Assembly (NCBI GenBank): GCA_016281125.1
Contig: JAEEIA010000061.1
Location: 1 to 64,000 of the forward strand
Direction: 5' to 3'
DNA length: 64,000 bases
Source of the DNA: Oscillospiraceae bacterium
GTDB lineage: Bacteria; Bacillota; Clostridia; Oscillospirales; Ruminococcaceae
Shown piece after piece: positions 23,529 to 32,415 of this stretch. Position 1 is the first letter of the stretch. Each line of letters opens with the position of its first letter. A model generated the notes under the pieces. That model saw only the letters and a program-made list of their open reading frames with translations, ran no database searches and was not told the DNA's origin. The translations under genes were made by a program, and so were the position numbers.

Positions 23529-24060
23529 AACAGAAAGACTGTATCTCCGGGCATATTCGCCGGAGGATTTTGAAGCGGCTTTTGCGGTGTTTTCCGATCC
23601 GGAAACGATGCAGCATTACCCCGCCCCGTTTGATGCGGAGCGGGTACGCGGCTGGATTAAGTGGAATCAGGAGAATTACCGCAGATACGGCTTCGGACTG
23701 TGGGCGGTCGTCCTGAAAGAAACCGGCGCGTTCATCGGGGACTGCGGCATCACCATGCAGCAGATTGACGGTGAAACGCTGCCGGAGATCGGCTATCATA
23801 TCGCAAAACAGCACTGGCGGCGCGGCTATGCAAAGGAGGCAGCCGCTGCTGTCCGGGACTGGTTTTTCCGACACACGGAATATGACGCGGTCTGCGCCTG
23901 CATGAAGCATACCAATACGGCATCTTACCGCACGGCGCTGGCCATCGGCATGAAGAAGCAAAAAGCATTTCCGGATCCGAACAACGGCATTTCGGTGCTG
24001 TGCATGATCGACCGGAAGACCGCACAGGCTCTGTTTGAACCCGGAACTGATAATACATAG
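23518..24060 (+). CDS. GNAT family N-acetyltransferase
   Basis: A 180-residue GNAT enzyme. It opens IIETERLYLRAYSPEDFEAAF as in the RimJ/RimL-like group and carries the acetyl-CoA loop region YHIAKQHWRRGYAKEA near residues 95-110. The RWRRGYAKEA-like stretch supplies the Q/RxxGxA pyrophosphate-binding motif. ATG 23518 is chosen because GAGGAAACC just upstream, inside the MFS gene, fits a ribosome site. The acceptor is unknown; proteins or small amines are both possible. It is translationally coupled to the MFS gene. Confidence 0.82.
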   Translation: MIIETERLYLRAYSPEDFEAAFAVFSDPETMQHYPAPFDAERVRGWIKWNQENYRRYGFGLWAVVLKETGAFIGDCGITMQQIDGETLPEIGYHIAKQHWRRGYAKEAAAAVRDWFFRHTEYDAVCACMKHTNTASYRTALAIGMKKQKAFPDPNNGISVLCMIDRKTAQALFEPGTDNT

Positions 24061-24073
24061 GGAGATTTTCACA

Positions 24074-24754
24074 ATGTCAACCATTCTGGAACAGTTGCAC
24101 GCAATATCTGATCCTGCCAATGCCGCTTTTGTCAGCAAACTGCTGCCGGATACACCGCAGGAGCAGATTCTCGGCTGCCGCACACCCCAGCTGCGGGCGC
24201 TCGCCAAATCTCTTGATCTGAAAAATGCAGAGGTATGCGATTTCCTGCACACGCTGCCGCATGGATATTTCGACGAAAACCAGCTCCACGCGTTTCTGAT
24301 TGCGCGGATTCGTCCGTTTGAAGACTGTCTGGGCGCTGTGGAGGCGTTTTTGCCGTATGTGGATAACTGGGCAACCTGCGACCAGCTCTCCCCTGCGGTA
24401 TTCCGCAGAGAGGCGGAGCAACTGCTGCCCGCGATTAGTCGCTGGCTTCGGAGTACGCATCCCTATACGGTGCGGTTCGGCATCGGGATGCTGATGCAGC
24501 ATTTTCTGGACGCGCGCTTTCAGCCGGAATACGCAGAGCAGGTCGCCGCGATCCGTTCGGACATGTACTATATCAACATGGAAATTGCGTGGTATTTTGC
24601 GACGGCACTTGCCAAGCAGCCGGAAACCATCCTCCCGTATCTGACGGAGCGCCGCCTGCCGGAATGGGTACACCGCAAGACAATTCAGAAGGCAATCGAA
24701 AGCCGCCGCATCCCGGAAGAAACCAAGGAGCTGCTCCGAACGCTCAGAAAATAA
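24074..24754 (+). CDS. DNA alkylation repair protein (AlkD-like HEAT-repeat family)
   Basis: A 226-residue all-helical protein of the AlkC/AlkD family, whose members remove positively charged alkylated bases by wrapping DNA in HEAT repeats. The diagnostic stretch is VEAFLPYVDNWATCDQLSP near residues 95-113, followed by the helix RFGIGMLMQHFLD and EIAWYFATALAKQPE. The start at 24074 follows GGAGATTTTCACA. Some members act on other substrates or lack activity, so catalysis is inferred from the family. It converges on putP across a shared terminator. Confidence 0.85.
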   Translation: MSTILEQLHAISDPANAAFVSKLLPDTPQEQILGCRTPQLRALAKSLDLKNAEVCDFLHTLPHGYFDENQLHAFLIARIRPFEDCLGAVEAFLPYVDNWATCDQLSPAVFRREAEQLLPAISRWLRSTHPYTVRFGIGMLMQHFLDARFQPEYAEQVAAIRSDMYYINMEIAWYFATALAKQPETILPYLTERRLPEWVHRKTIQKAIESRRIPEETKELLRTLRK

Positions 24755-24755
24755 C

Positions 24756-24788
24756 AAAAATCCCGCAGTCATTTCGGCTGCGGGATTT
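24756..24788. terminator. Bidirectional intrinsic terminator between convergent genes
   Basis: AAATCCCGCAG (24758-24768) pairs with CTGCGGGATTT (24778-24788) around a nine-base loop. Read on the minus strand it is followed by ATTTTTGTTATTTT, a good T tract for ending the fhs-putP transcript. Read on the plus strand a weaker TTTCAG follows. No further gene is visible up to putP at 24870. Confidence 0.85.
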
Positions 24789-24869
24789 CAGTTTGTTGAG
24801 AAAGGGATCGCTGCGCGATGATTGATAACGGGCTCCGCCCGTTTCAGATGAGTTTGTTCCGAAGCTGCC

Positions 24870-26426
24870 TTATGCGTTCAGCATCTTTGTAACCTCGTCA
24901 TATTCATCCTGCACAGCCTTTTCCGGCTCCGCAGTGAAGAGCGAAACCACAACAATCGCAATCAGTGCGCAGATGAATGCAGGCAGCAGCTCGTAAATGT
25001 TCCATGCGCCGCCGAGCGGACGAATCAGGAACTTCCAGACGAAGATCATCACGCCGCCGACAATCATACCAGCCGCTGCGCCCGCCTTCGTCGAGCGTTT
25101 CCAGAACAGTGCGGTCAGCATAACCGGGCCGAAGGTCGCGCCGAAGCCCGCCCATGCAAACGAAACAACGCGGAAAACGGAGCTGTCCGGATCCCATGCG
25201 AGGATGACGCCGAGCACTGCGATCACAAACAGGACAGCACGCGCTGCCAGCATGGACTGCTTCTCGTTCAGCTTCATCTTGAACACGCCCTTCATGATGT
25301 TCTCGGACATCGAGGAGGACGCTGCCAGGAGCTGGGAATCGGAGGTGGACATCGTACATGCCAGAATGCCCGCGAAAATCAGACCTGCGACAATCGCAGC
25401 GAAAAAGCTGTGCTGGGAGAGCAGCTTGGCAATCTCCATGACAACCGTTTCGGAACTGTCGGTGCCTGCGCCGAACAGAGTCGGCAGCTTGCCGTTTGCA
25501 GAGAGCTGATTGCCGATAAAGCCGATAATGATTGCAACGGTCATTGCAATGACAACCCAGATGCTTGCGATGCGGCGGGAGAGCCGGATCTTCTTCTCGT
25601 CCTCAATCGCCATGAAGCGAAGCAGGATGTGCGGCATACCGAAGTAGCCGAGGCCCCATGCCATTGTGGAAACGATCGGGAGGAAGCCATAGCCGGTCTG
25701 CGAGAAGCTGCCGTCCTTGTTCAGGGAACGGGTGACGGTCAGGTGCAGATAATCCGGCAGTGCCTTTGCGTTGTTCATAACGGCATCCCAGCCGCCTGCA
25801 TTGCTGACGCCGAAGCCGACAATAATGACCAGCGCAGTCGTCATGATGATGCTCTGGATCAGGTCGGTGAAGCTCGCTGCGAGGAATCCGCCCATGCTTG
25901 TGTACGCGATGATGATGACTGCCGCGAGGATCATGGCGGTGTGGTATTCCATGCCGAACAGGGTGCCGAACAGCTTGCCGCAGGCGGAGAAGCCCGATGC
26001 GGTATACGGCACGAAGAAGATCAGGATAATGACAGCCGCCACGCCGGAAAGCAGGTGCTTGTCATCGTGATAACGGTCGGAGAAAAAGTCCGGGATCGTG
26101 ATGGAGCCGGTCTTCTGCGAGTACACACGCAGACGCTTTGCAACGAACAGCCAGTTCAGGTATGTACCGATTGCAAGGCCGATGGCCGTCCAGCCCGCTT
26201 CTGCAAGGCCGCAGAGGTATGCGACACCCGGCAGGCCGAGCAGCAGCCAGGAGCTCATATCGGATGCCTCTGCGCTCATTGCGGAAACCAGCGGGCCGAG
26301 CTTTCTGCCGCCGAGATAGAAGTCGCTGACGTCCTTGTTTTTCTTTGAGAACACAGCGCCGATCAGGATCATGCCGATGAGATAGACGATAATCGTCACG
26401 AGAATACCGATAATATTGCTTTCCAT
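24870..26426 (-). CDS. putP: Sodium/proline symporter PutP
   Basis: A 518-residue sodium:solute symporter of the PutP type with about thirteen transmembrane helices. Early residues VSDFYLGGRKLGPLVSAMSAEASDMSSWLLLGLPG show the conserved Na+/proline-site serine-rich segment (given here as two short motifs: FYLGGRKLG and SAEASDMSSW). SMGGFLAASFTDLIQ and TMSTSDSQLL mark later family sites. GGAGG upstream fits the start ATG. It lies 40 bases after fhs with no terminator between, so the two are probably co-transcribed. Import of L-proline with Na+ is the family role; other substrates are possible. Confidence 0.9.
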   Translation of the reverse strand: MESNIIGILVTIIVYLIGMILIGAVFSKKNKDVSDFYLGGRKLGPLVSAMSAEASDMSSWLLLGLPGVAYLCGLAEAGWTAIGLAIGTYLNWLFVAKRLRVYSQKTGSITIPDFFSDRYHDDKHLLSGVAAVIILIFFVPYTASGFSACGKLFGTLFGMEYHTAMILAAVIIIAYTSMGGFLAASFTDLIQSIIMTTALVIIVGFGVSNAGGWDAVMNNAKALPDYLHLTVTRSLNKDGSFSQTGYGFLPIVSTMAWGLGYFGMPHILLRFMAIEDEKKIRLSRRIASIWVVIAMTVAIIIGFIGNQLSANGKLPTLFGAGTDSSETVVMEIAKLLSQHSFFAAIVAGLIFAGILACTMSTSDSQLLAASSSMSENIMKGVFKMKLNEKQSMLAARAVLFVIAVLGVILAWDPDSSVFRVVSFAWAGFGATFGPVMLTALFWKRSTKAGAAAGMIVGGVMIFVWKFLIRPLGGAWNIYELLPAFICALIAIVVVSLFTAEPEKAVQDEYDEVTKMLNA

Positions 26427-26466
26427 GAGTTTGTAAACCTCCCTTTTTTCAAGTCTTTTTTCTATT

Positions 26467-28134
26467 TCAGAACAGCCCTGAGATTCTGCCGTCAGCGTCT
26501 ACGTCGATATTTTCCGCAGCAGGCTTTTTCGGCAGACCGGGCATGGTCATGATATCGCCGGTCAGCGCGACAATGAAGCCCGCGCCTGCGGAAACCTTGA
26601 CATTGCGGATTGTGACGGTGAAGCCCTCCGGCGCACCGAGCACATCCTTGTCATCGGTGAAGCTGTACTGCGTTTTTGCCATGCAGACCGGCAGCTTGTC
26701 GAAGCCGAGCGCCGTGAGCTGGGCAATCTGCTTCTGTGCGGCCGGAAGAATATTGATGCCGTCGCCGTGATACACCCGTCTGACAATCGCTTCGATCTTC
26801 TCCGCAATCGGGCTGTCCAGCTCGTAGGAGAACGAGAAATCGCCCTGTTCCTCCTCACAGAGGCGGACAACCTCGCGGGCAAGCTCCTCGCCGCCCTTTC
26901 CGCCCTCTGCCCAGACAGTCGAGAGCTTCACATTCACGCCGAGTTCTTTGCACTTCTCGATAATCAGTGCGATTTCCGCATCGGTATCGGTCGGGAAGCG
27001 GTTGATTGCCACAACGGACGGCAGCTTGTAGACCTCCTTGATATTGGAAACATGCCGCAGCAGATTCGGCAGACCTGCCTCCAGTGCTGCAAGGTTTTCC
27101 GTGCCGAGCTCGGTCTTTGCAAGGCCGCCGTGGAGCTTCAGTGCGCGCACCGTTGCAACAATGACAACAGCCGAAGGCGTCAGCCCGGCCATGCGGCACT
27201 TGATGTCGAGGAATTTCTCCGCGCCGAGGTCTGCGCCGAAGCCGGCCTCCGTGATCGCGTAATCCCCGAGCTGCAATGCGGTTTTTGTCGCAAGCACGGA
27301 GTTGCAGCCGTGCGCGATATTCGCAAACGGGCCGCCGTGGACGAGCGCGGGCGTCCCCTCAAGCGTCTGCACAAGGTTCGGCTTCAGCGCGTCCTTGAGC
27401 AGTGCGGTCATGGCGCCGACAGCGTTCAGGTCGCCTGCCGTAACCGGCTTTTCGTCGTATGTATACGCAACAACGATGCGGGACAGGCGCTCTTTCAGAT
27501 CGGTAACAGAGTTTGCGAGGCAGAATACTGCCATGATCTCCGAGGCGACGGTGATGTCATAGCCGTCCTCCCGCGGAACGCCGTTGATTCTGCCGCCCAG
27601 ACCGTCCGTGATGAAGCGGAGCTGGCGGTCGTTCATATCGACACAGCGCTTCCATGTGATGCGGCGCGGGTCGATGTTCAGCGCATTGCCCTGATAGATG
27701 TGATTGTCAAGCATGGCTGCGAGCAGATTGTTTGCAGCGCCGATTGCGTGGAAGTCACCGGTGAAATGAAGATTGATGTCCTCCATCGGGACGACCTGCG
27801 CGTAGCCGCCGCCTGCCGCACCGCCCTTGATGCCGAACACCGGGCCGAGGGACGGCTCCCGCAGCGCGACCATGACGTTCTTGCCGATGCGGCGCATGCC
27901 GTCTGCAAGGCCGATTGTGGTCGTGGTCTTGCCCTCACCGGCTGCCGTCGGGTTGATCGCAGTCACAAGCACCAGCTTGCCCTGCTTTTCAGCGGGTTTC
28001 AGCTTGCCGAGGTCGATCTTCGCCTTGTAGCGGCCGTACTGCTCCAGTGCCTCATCCGGGATCCCGGCGGTCTTGGCGATCTCCGTGATCGGGTGCATGG
28101 GAATGGATTGCGCGATTTCAATGTCTGTAAGCAT
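26467..28134 (-). CDS. fhs: Formate--tetrahydrofolate ligase
   Basis: Fhs makes 10-formyltetrahydrofolate from formate, tetrahydrofolate and ATP, feeding one-carbon metabolism and purine synthesis. The 555-residue length is normal. [19 protein letters not shown] near residues 65-83 is the ATP-binding P-loop of the family. [12 protein letters not shown]-like [10 protein letters not shown] and the C-terminal [20 protein letters not shown] (ending the protein) are diagnostic. The frame is open 75 bases further upstream; the chosen ATG follows AGGAGGAACGCAT. The promoter is at 28180-28209. Confidence 0.95.
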   Translation of the reverse strand: MLTDIEIAQSIPMHPITEIAKTAGIPDEALEQYGRYKAKIDLGKLKPAEKQGKLVLVTAINPTAAGEGKTTTTIGLADGMRRIGKNVMVALREPSLGPVFGIKGGAAGGGYAQVVPMEDINLHFTGDFHAIGAANNLLAAMLDNHIYQGNALNIDPRRITWKRCVDMNDRQLRFITDGLGGRINGVPREDGYDITVASEIMAVFCLANSVTDLKERLSRIVVAYTYDEKPVTAGDLNAVGAMTALLKDALKPNLVQTLEGTPALVHGGPFANIAHGCNSVLATKTALQLGDYAITEAGFGADLGAEKFLDIKCRMAGLTPSAVVIVATVRALKLHGGLAKTELGTENLAALEAGLPNLLRHVSNIKEVYKLPSVVAINRFPTDTDAEIALIIEKCKELGVNVKLSTVWAEGGKGGEELAREVVRLCEEEQGDFSFSYELDSPIAEKIEAIVRRVYHGDGINILPAAQKQIAQLTALGFDKLPVCMAKTQYSFTDDKDVLGAPEGFTVTIRNVKVSAGAGFIVALTGDIMTMPGLPKKPAAENIDVDADGRISGLF

Positions 28135-28179
28135 ATGCGTTCCTCCTGCACATAGATTTGCATGATATGCAATAAATAA

Positions 28180-28209
28180 AGTATAACACAGAATATGCTC
28201 GTTTGTCAA
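28180..28209 (-). promoter_or_regulatory. Promoter for fhs-putP
   Basis: On the minus strand a perfect TTGACA (28209-28204) is 18 bases from TATACT (28185-28180). Start of transcription would fall near 28173, about 40 bases before the fhs ATG. Confidence 0.8.
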
Positions 28210-28286
28210 TTCTAACTTGTCTTTTTTCTGTGATTTTTCTGAATGAAGCGTAACTGCATTGTAATGAATTATTCACCGCCCTGTTG

Positions 28287-28315
28287 TTGTAATACGCTGC
28301 GGTTTATGATACAAT
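28287..28315 (+). promoter_or_regulatory. Promoter for the VWA lipoprotein gene
   Basis: TTGTAA (28287-28292), 17 bases and TACAAT (28310-28315). It is divergent from the fhs promoter; the 75 bases between them are AT-rich and hold no gene. Confidence 0.7.
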
Positions 28316-28334
28316 AAGTGCAAGAAAGGAAGAG

Positions 28335-28395
28335 GCACCGTACAGAGCCGGCAGCGCAGCAGTGCTGTCAGGCCGGAAGGCGCTTTGTACGGTGC
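28335..28395 (+). promoter_or_regulatory. Structured 5' leader of the VWA lipoprotein gene
   Basis: A perfect 10-bp closing stem, GCACCGTACA (28335-28344) with TGTACGGTGC (28386-28395), encloses about 41 bases. Inside, CAGC(A)/GCTG and AGCG/CGCT pairings are possible, so the RNA can fold into a closed multi-stem unit before the ribosome site at about 28430. I do not recognise a known riboswitch class. A cis-regulatory RNA or a protein-binding leader is inferred. Confidence 0.5.
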
Positions 28396-28440
28396 GGTTT
28401 CCGGAGTCTGTTCCGTGTATGCCGTGAAAGGAGGCCAAAG

Positions 28441-29772
28441 ATGCGCAACAGTGCAAAAGTATTACTCGCAGCTTCATTGCTGCCCGCCGTGCTGTTTTGC
28501 AGCTGCGGCTCCGATGCGGCATCTGTCATGGATGTGCCGAAGGAGGCTGCTCCTGCTGCGGTGCATGCAGAGGGCAGCGCATCCGCGGATGCGGCACCTG
28601 TAAGAGAGGAAGCAGCACCGGCAGATCATGCAGCGGATGCGGTATTCCTCGCGGACAAAGCCGGTATGCCGGAGGCGGAGGGAGTTGCGCCCCCGGAAGG
28701 CGAAATTCCGGAATCGCAGACCGAATCGGTCACGGAGCCGCCGCCCGATGACGGTTCTCAGCCGTTTGTGCTGACCGCGGGCGAATGGAACGACAACGAA
28801 AACTGGGGCTTCTTTACGAATCTTGTCCACACCGGACGGATCAGCTTTCCATCCTACGGGCTGGATCCGGTACACAGGATCCTGGTGACGGTCGGCAATG
28901 CAGCAGGCCCCACTGCCAATCAGACAGTCACGCTGCTGGACGGTGAAAACACAGTCTGGACGGCAAAAACCGATAAAAACGGCAATGCATATCTGTTCTA
29001 TCCGGCGGACAAAACCGCAAAGACATATGTGCTCCGGACAGCGGGCGCAGCAGACACGGTCTGCGAGGTGCCTGCGGATACGGAGGCACAGCAGGGCGGC
29101 ATCAGCGTGCCGCAGCTGAGCTACACGGTCGATACCGAAAACGCTTCCGTGAGCTATCAGAAAACTGAGGTCATGTTCATTCTGGACACGACCGGCTCCA
29201 TGGGTGATGAAATCAGCTATCTGCAAAAGGACTTCGCCGCCATTGCTGGCGAGGTTGCAGATGAAAATATGACATTCTCGGTCAACTTCTACAAGGACGC
29301 GGGCGATACCTACGTCACGCGGTGCAATCCGTTCACCGACGATCTCACGGCGGTGCAGAGCACCCTGAACCAGGAATACGCGGACGGCGGCGGCGATACG
29401 CCGGAGGCTGTCGCGGAAATTCTGGACGAAGTGATCACGCAGGGCAGCTGGAGCGCGGACACCAACAAGATCGCATTCCTGATCTTTGACGCGCCGCCGC
29501 ATTCCGGCACGGAGAATGAGGAAAAGCTGAAAGCGGCTGCTGCATCGGCAGCAGAGCAGGGCATCCGGCTGGTGCCGGTGGTCGCCTCGAATGCAGAGCG
29601 CGAAACGGAGCTGTTCGGACGGGCGCTCGCAATTATGACCAACAGCAATTATGTATTTCTGACGGATGATTCCGGCATCGGAGATTCGCATCTCGAGCCG
29701 ATCATCGGGGATTATAAAGTCGAGCTTCTGCATGATATCATCGTGCGGAACATAAGGGGGATTGCATCATGA
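28441..29772 (+). CDS. Von Willebrand factor A domain lipoprotein
   Basis: A 443-residue exported protein. The signal peptide has two candidate lipobox cysteines, C20 and C22 (LFCSCG), followed by a low-complexity Ala/Glu/Pro linker to about residue 105. A carboxypeptidase-regulatory-like beta domain may span about 115-215 (LLDGENTVWTAKTDKNGNAYLFYP fits such a fold). Residues about 240-440 are a VWA domain with the metal-site motif DTTGSMGDE (D249, T251, S253) and later GGGDTPEAV and FLIFDAPPH. Such proteins bind partners through a divalent ion at the cell surface. ATG 28441 follows GAAAGGAGG. The stop overlaps the next small gene by four bases. Confidence 0.82.
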   Translation: MRNSAKVLLAASLLPAVLFCSCGSDAASVMDVPKEAAPAAVHAEGSASADAAPVREEAAPADHAADAVFLADKAGMPEAEGVAPPEGEIPESQTESVTEPPPDDGSQPFVLTAGEWNDNENWGFFTNLVHTGRISFPSYGLDPVHRILVTVGNAAGPTANQTVTLLDGENTVWTAKTDKNGNAYLFYPADKTAKTYVLRTAGAADTVCEVPADTEAQQGGISVPQLSYTVDTENASVSYQKTEVMFILDTTGSMGDEISYLQKDFAAIAGEVADENMTFSVNFYKDAGDTYVTRCNPFTDDLTAVQSTLNQEYADGGGDTPEAVAEILDEVITQGSWSADTNKIAFLIFDAPPHSGTENEEKLKAAAASAAEQGIRLVPVVASNAERETELFGRALAIMTNSNYVFLTDDSGIGDSHLEPIIGDYKVELLHDIIVRNIRGIAS

Positions 29773-29918
29773 GAAACCGTACACCTGCCGCTGTAACGGC
29801 CAATAAGATTATTCAGGCGGTGCTGTTTGTAATCCTTTGCTGCTCGGCACTGACAATCCCGGTTTATGCGGACGCACAGCCGGCCGCAGATGCCGCTTAC
29901 GGTATGACAGCTGAATGA
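29769..29918 (+). CDS. Small 49-residue secreted or membrane peptide
   Basis: An open frame starts at the ATG overlapping the VWA stop (ATGA) and encodes 49 residues. It has a basic N-terminus (MRNRTPAAVTANK), a 17-residue hydrophobic core (IIQAVLFVILCCSALTI) and a likely signal-peptidase site after PVYA, leaving a 15-residue mature tail DAQPAADAAYGMTAE. The coupling to the VWA gene and the signal-peptide pattern support it as a real gene. It could also be a single-pass membrane peptide. No family is recognised. Confidence 0.6.
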   Translation: MRNRTPAAVTANKIIQAVLFVILCCSALTIPVYADAQPAADAAYGMTAE

Positions 29919-29947
29919 ACCCTTCACTTCCTTTCATAAACAGCAGA

Positions 29948-29980
29948 GCAGCCGGTGCGCAGTCGTGTACCGGCTGCTTT
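29948..29980 (+). terminator. Intrinsic terminator after the VWA/small peptide genes
   Basis: GCAGCCGGT (29948-29956) pairs with ACCGGCTGC (29969-29977) around a 12-base loop and is followed by TTT. The T tract is short, so strength is moderate. From here to 30151 there is AT-rich DNA with a promoter-like TTACAATATAAT at about 30047-30058 but no gene I can support. Confidence 0.65.
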
Positions 29981-30151
29981 GCGCATTATGAAGATTTATT
30001 GAAGTTTCCGTGAAAATTGCGGTTCTTTCACATTGCTTTCACACGGTTACAATATAATAACAGCAACACCCGCATTGAACCGTGCGCGAGATTCGCGTGC
30101 AGAATAAGGTTCGCTGCGGGCGTTGTCAATTCAGAGAGAAATCAGAAGTGC

Positions 30152-30474
30152 CTCCGGCGGATTTATAATGGGGCGCTGCCCCAATACAATACCAGCAACT
30201 TAAGGACGTGGGGCGTTCTGTGAATCGCTGCACGATTCACTTAGGGACGCCCTCTATCGCAGGGCGTCCCCTCTTGCCGCTTTGCGGCAATTCACCCCTT
30301 GCGGAGCTCTTGAACGCAAAAGTGTTTCGCTCACTGCGGTGAGCGACGGGGGCGCTGCCCCTCGACCCCGCAAGCCTTTGAAAAGGCTTGACCGAAACTT
30401 TTATTTCGAGATTCCAAAGGGATTTATCCCTTTGGCGGGGGTTGGGGCAGAGCCCCATTATAAATCCATCGGAG
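30152..30474 (-). repeat. Complete 323-bp hairpin-rich element with inverted terminal repeats
   Basis: The ends are imperfect inverted copies. The left end CTCCGGCGGATTTATAATGG runs on to GGGCGCTGCCCC, and the right end, read inward on the other strand, is CTCCGATGGATTTATAATGG then GGCTCTGCCCC. Inside are hairpins AGGGACGCCCT/AGGGCGTCCCC-type, TTGCCGCTTTGCGGCAA, CTCACTGCGGTGAG, AAGCCTTTGAAAAGGCTT and CCAAAGGGAT/ATCCCTTTGG. The core at 30355-30407 is the inverse of about 49-100. No protein is encoded. The structure suggests a non-autonomous mobile element. I see no obvious target-site duplication. Confidence 0.75.
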
Positions 30475-30497
30475 ATCCCTCTATATCAACACGCCGA

Positions 30498-30531
30498 AGG
30501 GCGCTGACCGGAACCGGTCAGCGCCCTTTTT
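30498..30531 (+). terminator. Strong intrinsic terminator-like hairpin beside the repeat
   Basis: AGGGCGCTGACCGG (30498-30511) and CCGGTCAGCGCCCT (30514-30527) are perfect inverse arms followed by TTTTC. The T tract faces the plus direction, although the nearest plus-strand gene ended at 29918. The same hairpin lies downstream of the minus-strand operon ending at 30592, where it has no T tract. Confidence 0.6.
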
Positions 30532-30591
30532 CATATGATTTTGGTCAGGTTCGGACTGAAAGCCCGTTTGGAATCATCGCCGGGAGAAGCC

Positions 30592-30876
30592 TCATGCTGA
30601 CCGTTCGGTGGATTTGAGCCATGCGGCTGCAAGCTCCAGCGCCTCGTAGAGCGTCGCGCGAACCGCCGTCTTGGCAATGGCCTCGATCGGGTTCAGATTC
30701 TTGTCGGTCTTCATGAGATAGCACTTGATCTCGGAAGCGGTCGCCACCGGTTCGGTCTGCTCCTCCTTGGTGACGTTCATCATCACGACATAGGGCTTGG
30801 CCATGCTGCCGTAATAGATCGTTTTGCCGCTGCGGACAACAGGGCGTGATTTATAGGTAAAGTAGCTTTCGCTCAC
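30592..30876 (-). CDS. Conserved-looking small protein at the end of the Gld-type ABC operon
   Basis: A 94-residue soluble protein of unknown function. The start is GTG at 30876, preceded by GGGAGG at the right distance. It has a beta-rich first half (SYFTYKSRPVVRSGKTIYYG, then KPYVVMMNV) and a helical C-terminus rich in alanine. Composition and spacing suggest a small cytoplasmic partner. It is the fifth gene of the ABC operon, 33 bases after the DUF4340 gene. I do not recognise a family. Confidence 0.65.
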   Translation of the reverse strand: MSESYFTYKSRPVVRSGKTIYYGSMAKPYVVMMNVTKEEQTEPVATASEIKCYLMKTDKNLNPIEAIAKTAVRATLYEALELAAAWLKSTERSA

Positions 30877-30909
30877 AGTAAAACCTCCCTTTCTTCTGCG
30901 GAATCCCGA

Positions 30910-32415
30910 TCACCACGTCATCGTAAATTCCTTGTCAGTGTCATCAAAGATCTTGATATTGGAGATCAGCGTTTCAACATACGACTTGCGGCAGCGGAAC
31001 CGTACCTCACCGTTCACCATGATATACGCCTTCATATCGCCTGCGTCGTAATACTTGAGTTCGTAGCCGTGCTGGCCGTCCTGCCGTTTCAAAGAAACCT
31101 CTGCCATCGGCTGATCCGGCAGCTCCACATCTTCGTAGACAATTTCCTCGGCCTTGGTCTGGAGCAGATACGTGTACAGCACGCGGTAGCGCTCGCGCAT
31201 GTCATCATCCTGCTTCGCGCCCTTATAAGTGAGCACATAGTCGGACTTATCCGAACCGACGCCGGAGAACTCCAGCTTCGTGCCGTCTGCCTTGTAGGTC
31301 AGTGAACCGATATCCCACACAAACGTATCCAGGACGTTTCTGGAAATCACATCCTCCGCAATCACATTATCATAGATGATTGCGTCATCCCGGAACCCGT
31401 AGATGCAGTTGATGCCGTCCAGCATACCGTAATGGCACTTGTCGCCGTCCTCGGTTTCATAGGAATCGCCGAGATAGAACAGCCATTTGTCACCGGCATC
31501 GGTCTTGGTCGTGACGGTCACATACGGATCGTCGAAGCCGTACTTTTTCAGATCAGCCTCCGTCGGATGCGGCAGCTTTACCTCCGAAGCAGTCAGGCCG
31601 TACATGCCGTGTGTCGCCTCCGAAGACTTGTCGCCGTTCAGCAGCGAATAGACCGGCTCCTTCATAACGTGCAGCGCCATCGAACCGCCGTTGCTGTTCT
31701 CGGAATAATACGGATCATACTCAAAGAACAGATCATAATCCAGATCCTTCCGCTCAATGCGGACGGTCTTAATGATGGTCTTGTCGTCCTCGGCCTGCTC
31801 CGCTTTCAGCTCCGTTCCGAGGTAATATTCCTCGTCCTCAAGGAACGGATCCATTGCGGTGCCGTTGACCGTATAGACCGTATCAGAGCCCTCCATACAG
31901 AGGTAGCGCTGGCTGTCAATCGGAATCTTGCCGCCGATCAGGAACACGATATCATCGTTCTTGTCCACGGAGAAGGTCACCTTCACAGGCTGATCCAGTC
32001 CGAAGCGCTTCATATCATCCGCAGTGGCATGCTCCAGCACCGTATCGATCGAAGCGAGATCCGGCGCACGGGTTGCGAGGGTGCGGATGAGTGTGACATT
32101 CATCGGCAGATCCTCCAGCCCCTCCAGATAATAGTTTGCGACCTCCTCCTCAACCGAATTGCCGTCGGCATCGGTCGTGACGACCTTTTCCTTTTTCCGG
32201 TTGGCGACATAGGAGGTACCGTCCGGCTTTTCCACTTTAATCCGGTTGATGTCATCGGCGTGTGCATGCCAGAGCGGTGTTTCCACGGCATTGTCCAGGG
32301 TTGAGGAGCTCTCCGCGCCGCTGTCCGGATCGGTCTGCTTCAGAAATACGAGCACACCGCCGAGAGCTGCGAGCAGCACCGTGCCGCCGATAATCCCTTT
32401 CAGGGTCTTGTTCAT
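30910..32415 (-). CDS. DUF4340 domain membrane-anchored protein
   Basis: A 501-residue protein with an N-terminal transmembrane anchor (residues about 8-26) and a large extracellular part. It carries DUF4340-type repeats: segments around LDQPVKVTFSVDKNDDIVFLIGG and FDDPYVTVTTKTDAGDKWLFYLGD (about 140-165 and 295-320) are similar to each other and typical of the family. Such proteins are usually encoded beside GldG-type ABC subunits, as here. It overlaps the gldG-like gene by four bases. The function of the family is not known; an extracytoplasmic partner of the ABC complex is inferred. Confidence 0.82.
   Translation of the reverse strand: MNKTLKGIIGGTVLLAALGGVLVFLKQTDPDSGAESSSTLDNAVETPLWHAHADDINRIKVEKPDGTSYVANRKKEKVVTTDADGNSVEEEVANYYLEGLEDLPMNVTLIRTLATRAPDLASIDTVLEHATADDMKRFGLDQPVKVTFSVDKNDDIVFLIGGKIPIDSQRYLCMEGSDTVYTVNGTAMDPFLEDEEYYLGTELKAEQAEDDKTIIKTVRIERKDLDYDLFFEYDPYYSENSNGGSMALHVMKEPVYSLLNGDKSSEATHGMYGLTASEVKLPHPTEADLKKYGFDDPYVTVTTKTDAGDKWLFYLGDSYETEDGDKCHYGMLDGINCIYGFRDDAIIYDNVIAEDVISRNVLDTFVWDIGSLTYKADGTKLEFSGVGSDKSDYVLTYKGAKQDDDMRERYRVLYTYLLQTKAEEIVYEDVELPDQPMAEVSLKRQDGQHGYELKYYDAGDMKAYIMVNGEVRFRCRKSYVETLISNIKIFDDTDKEFTMTW

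Noticed and set aside
30017-30223. 68-codon frame and promoter-like TTACAATATAAT
   Set aside because: No ribosome site, frame runs into the repeat element, and no -35 box fits at 16-18 bases.
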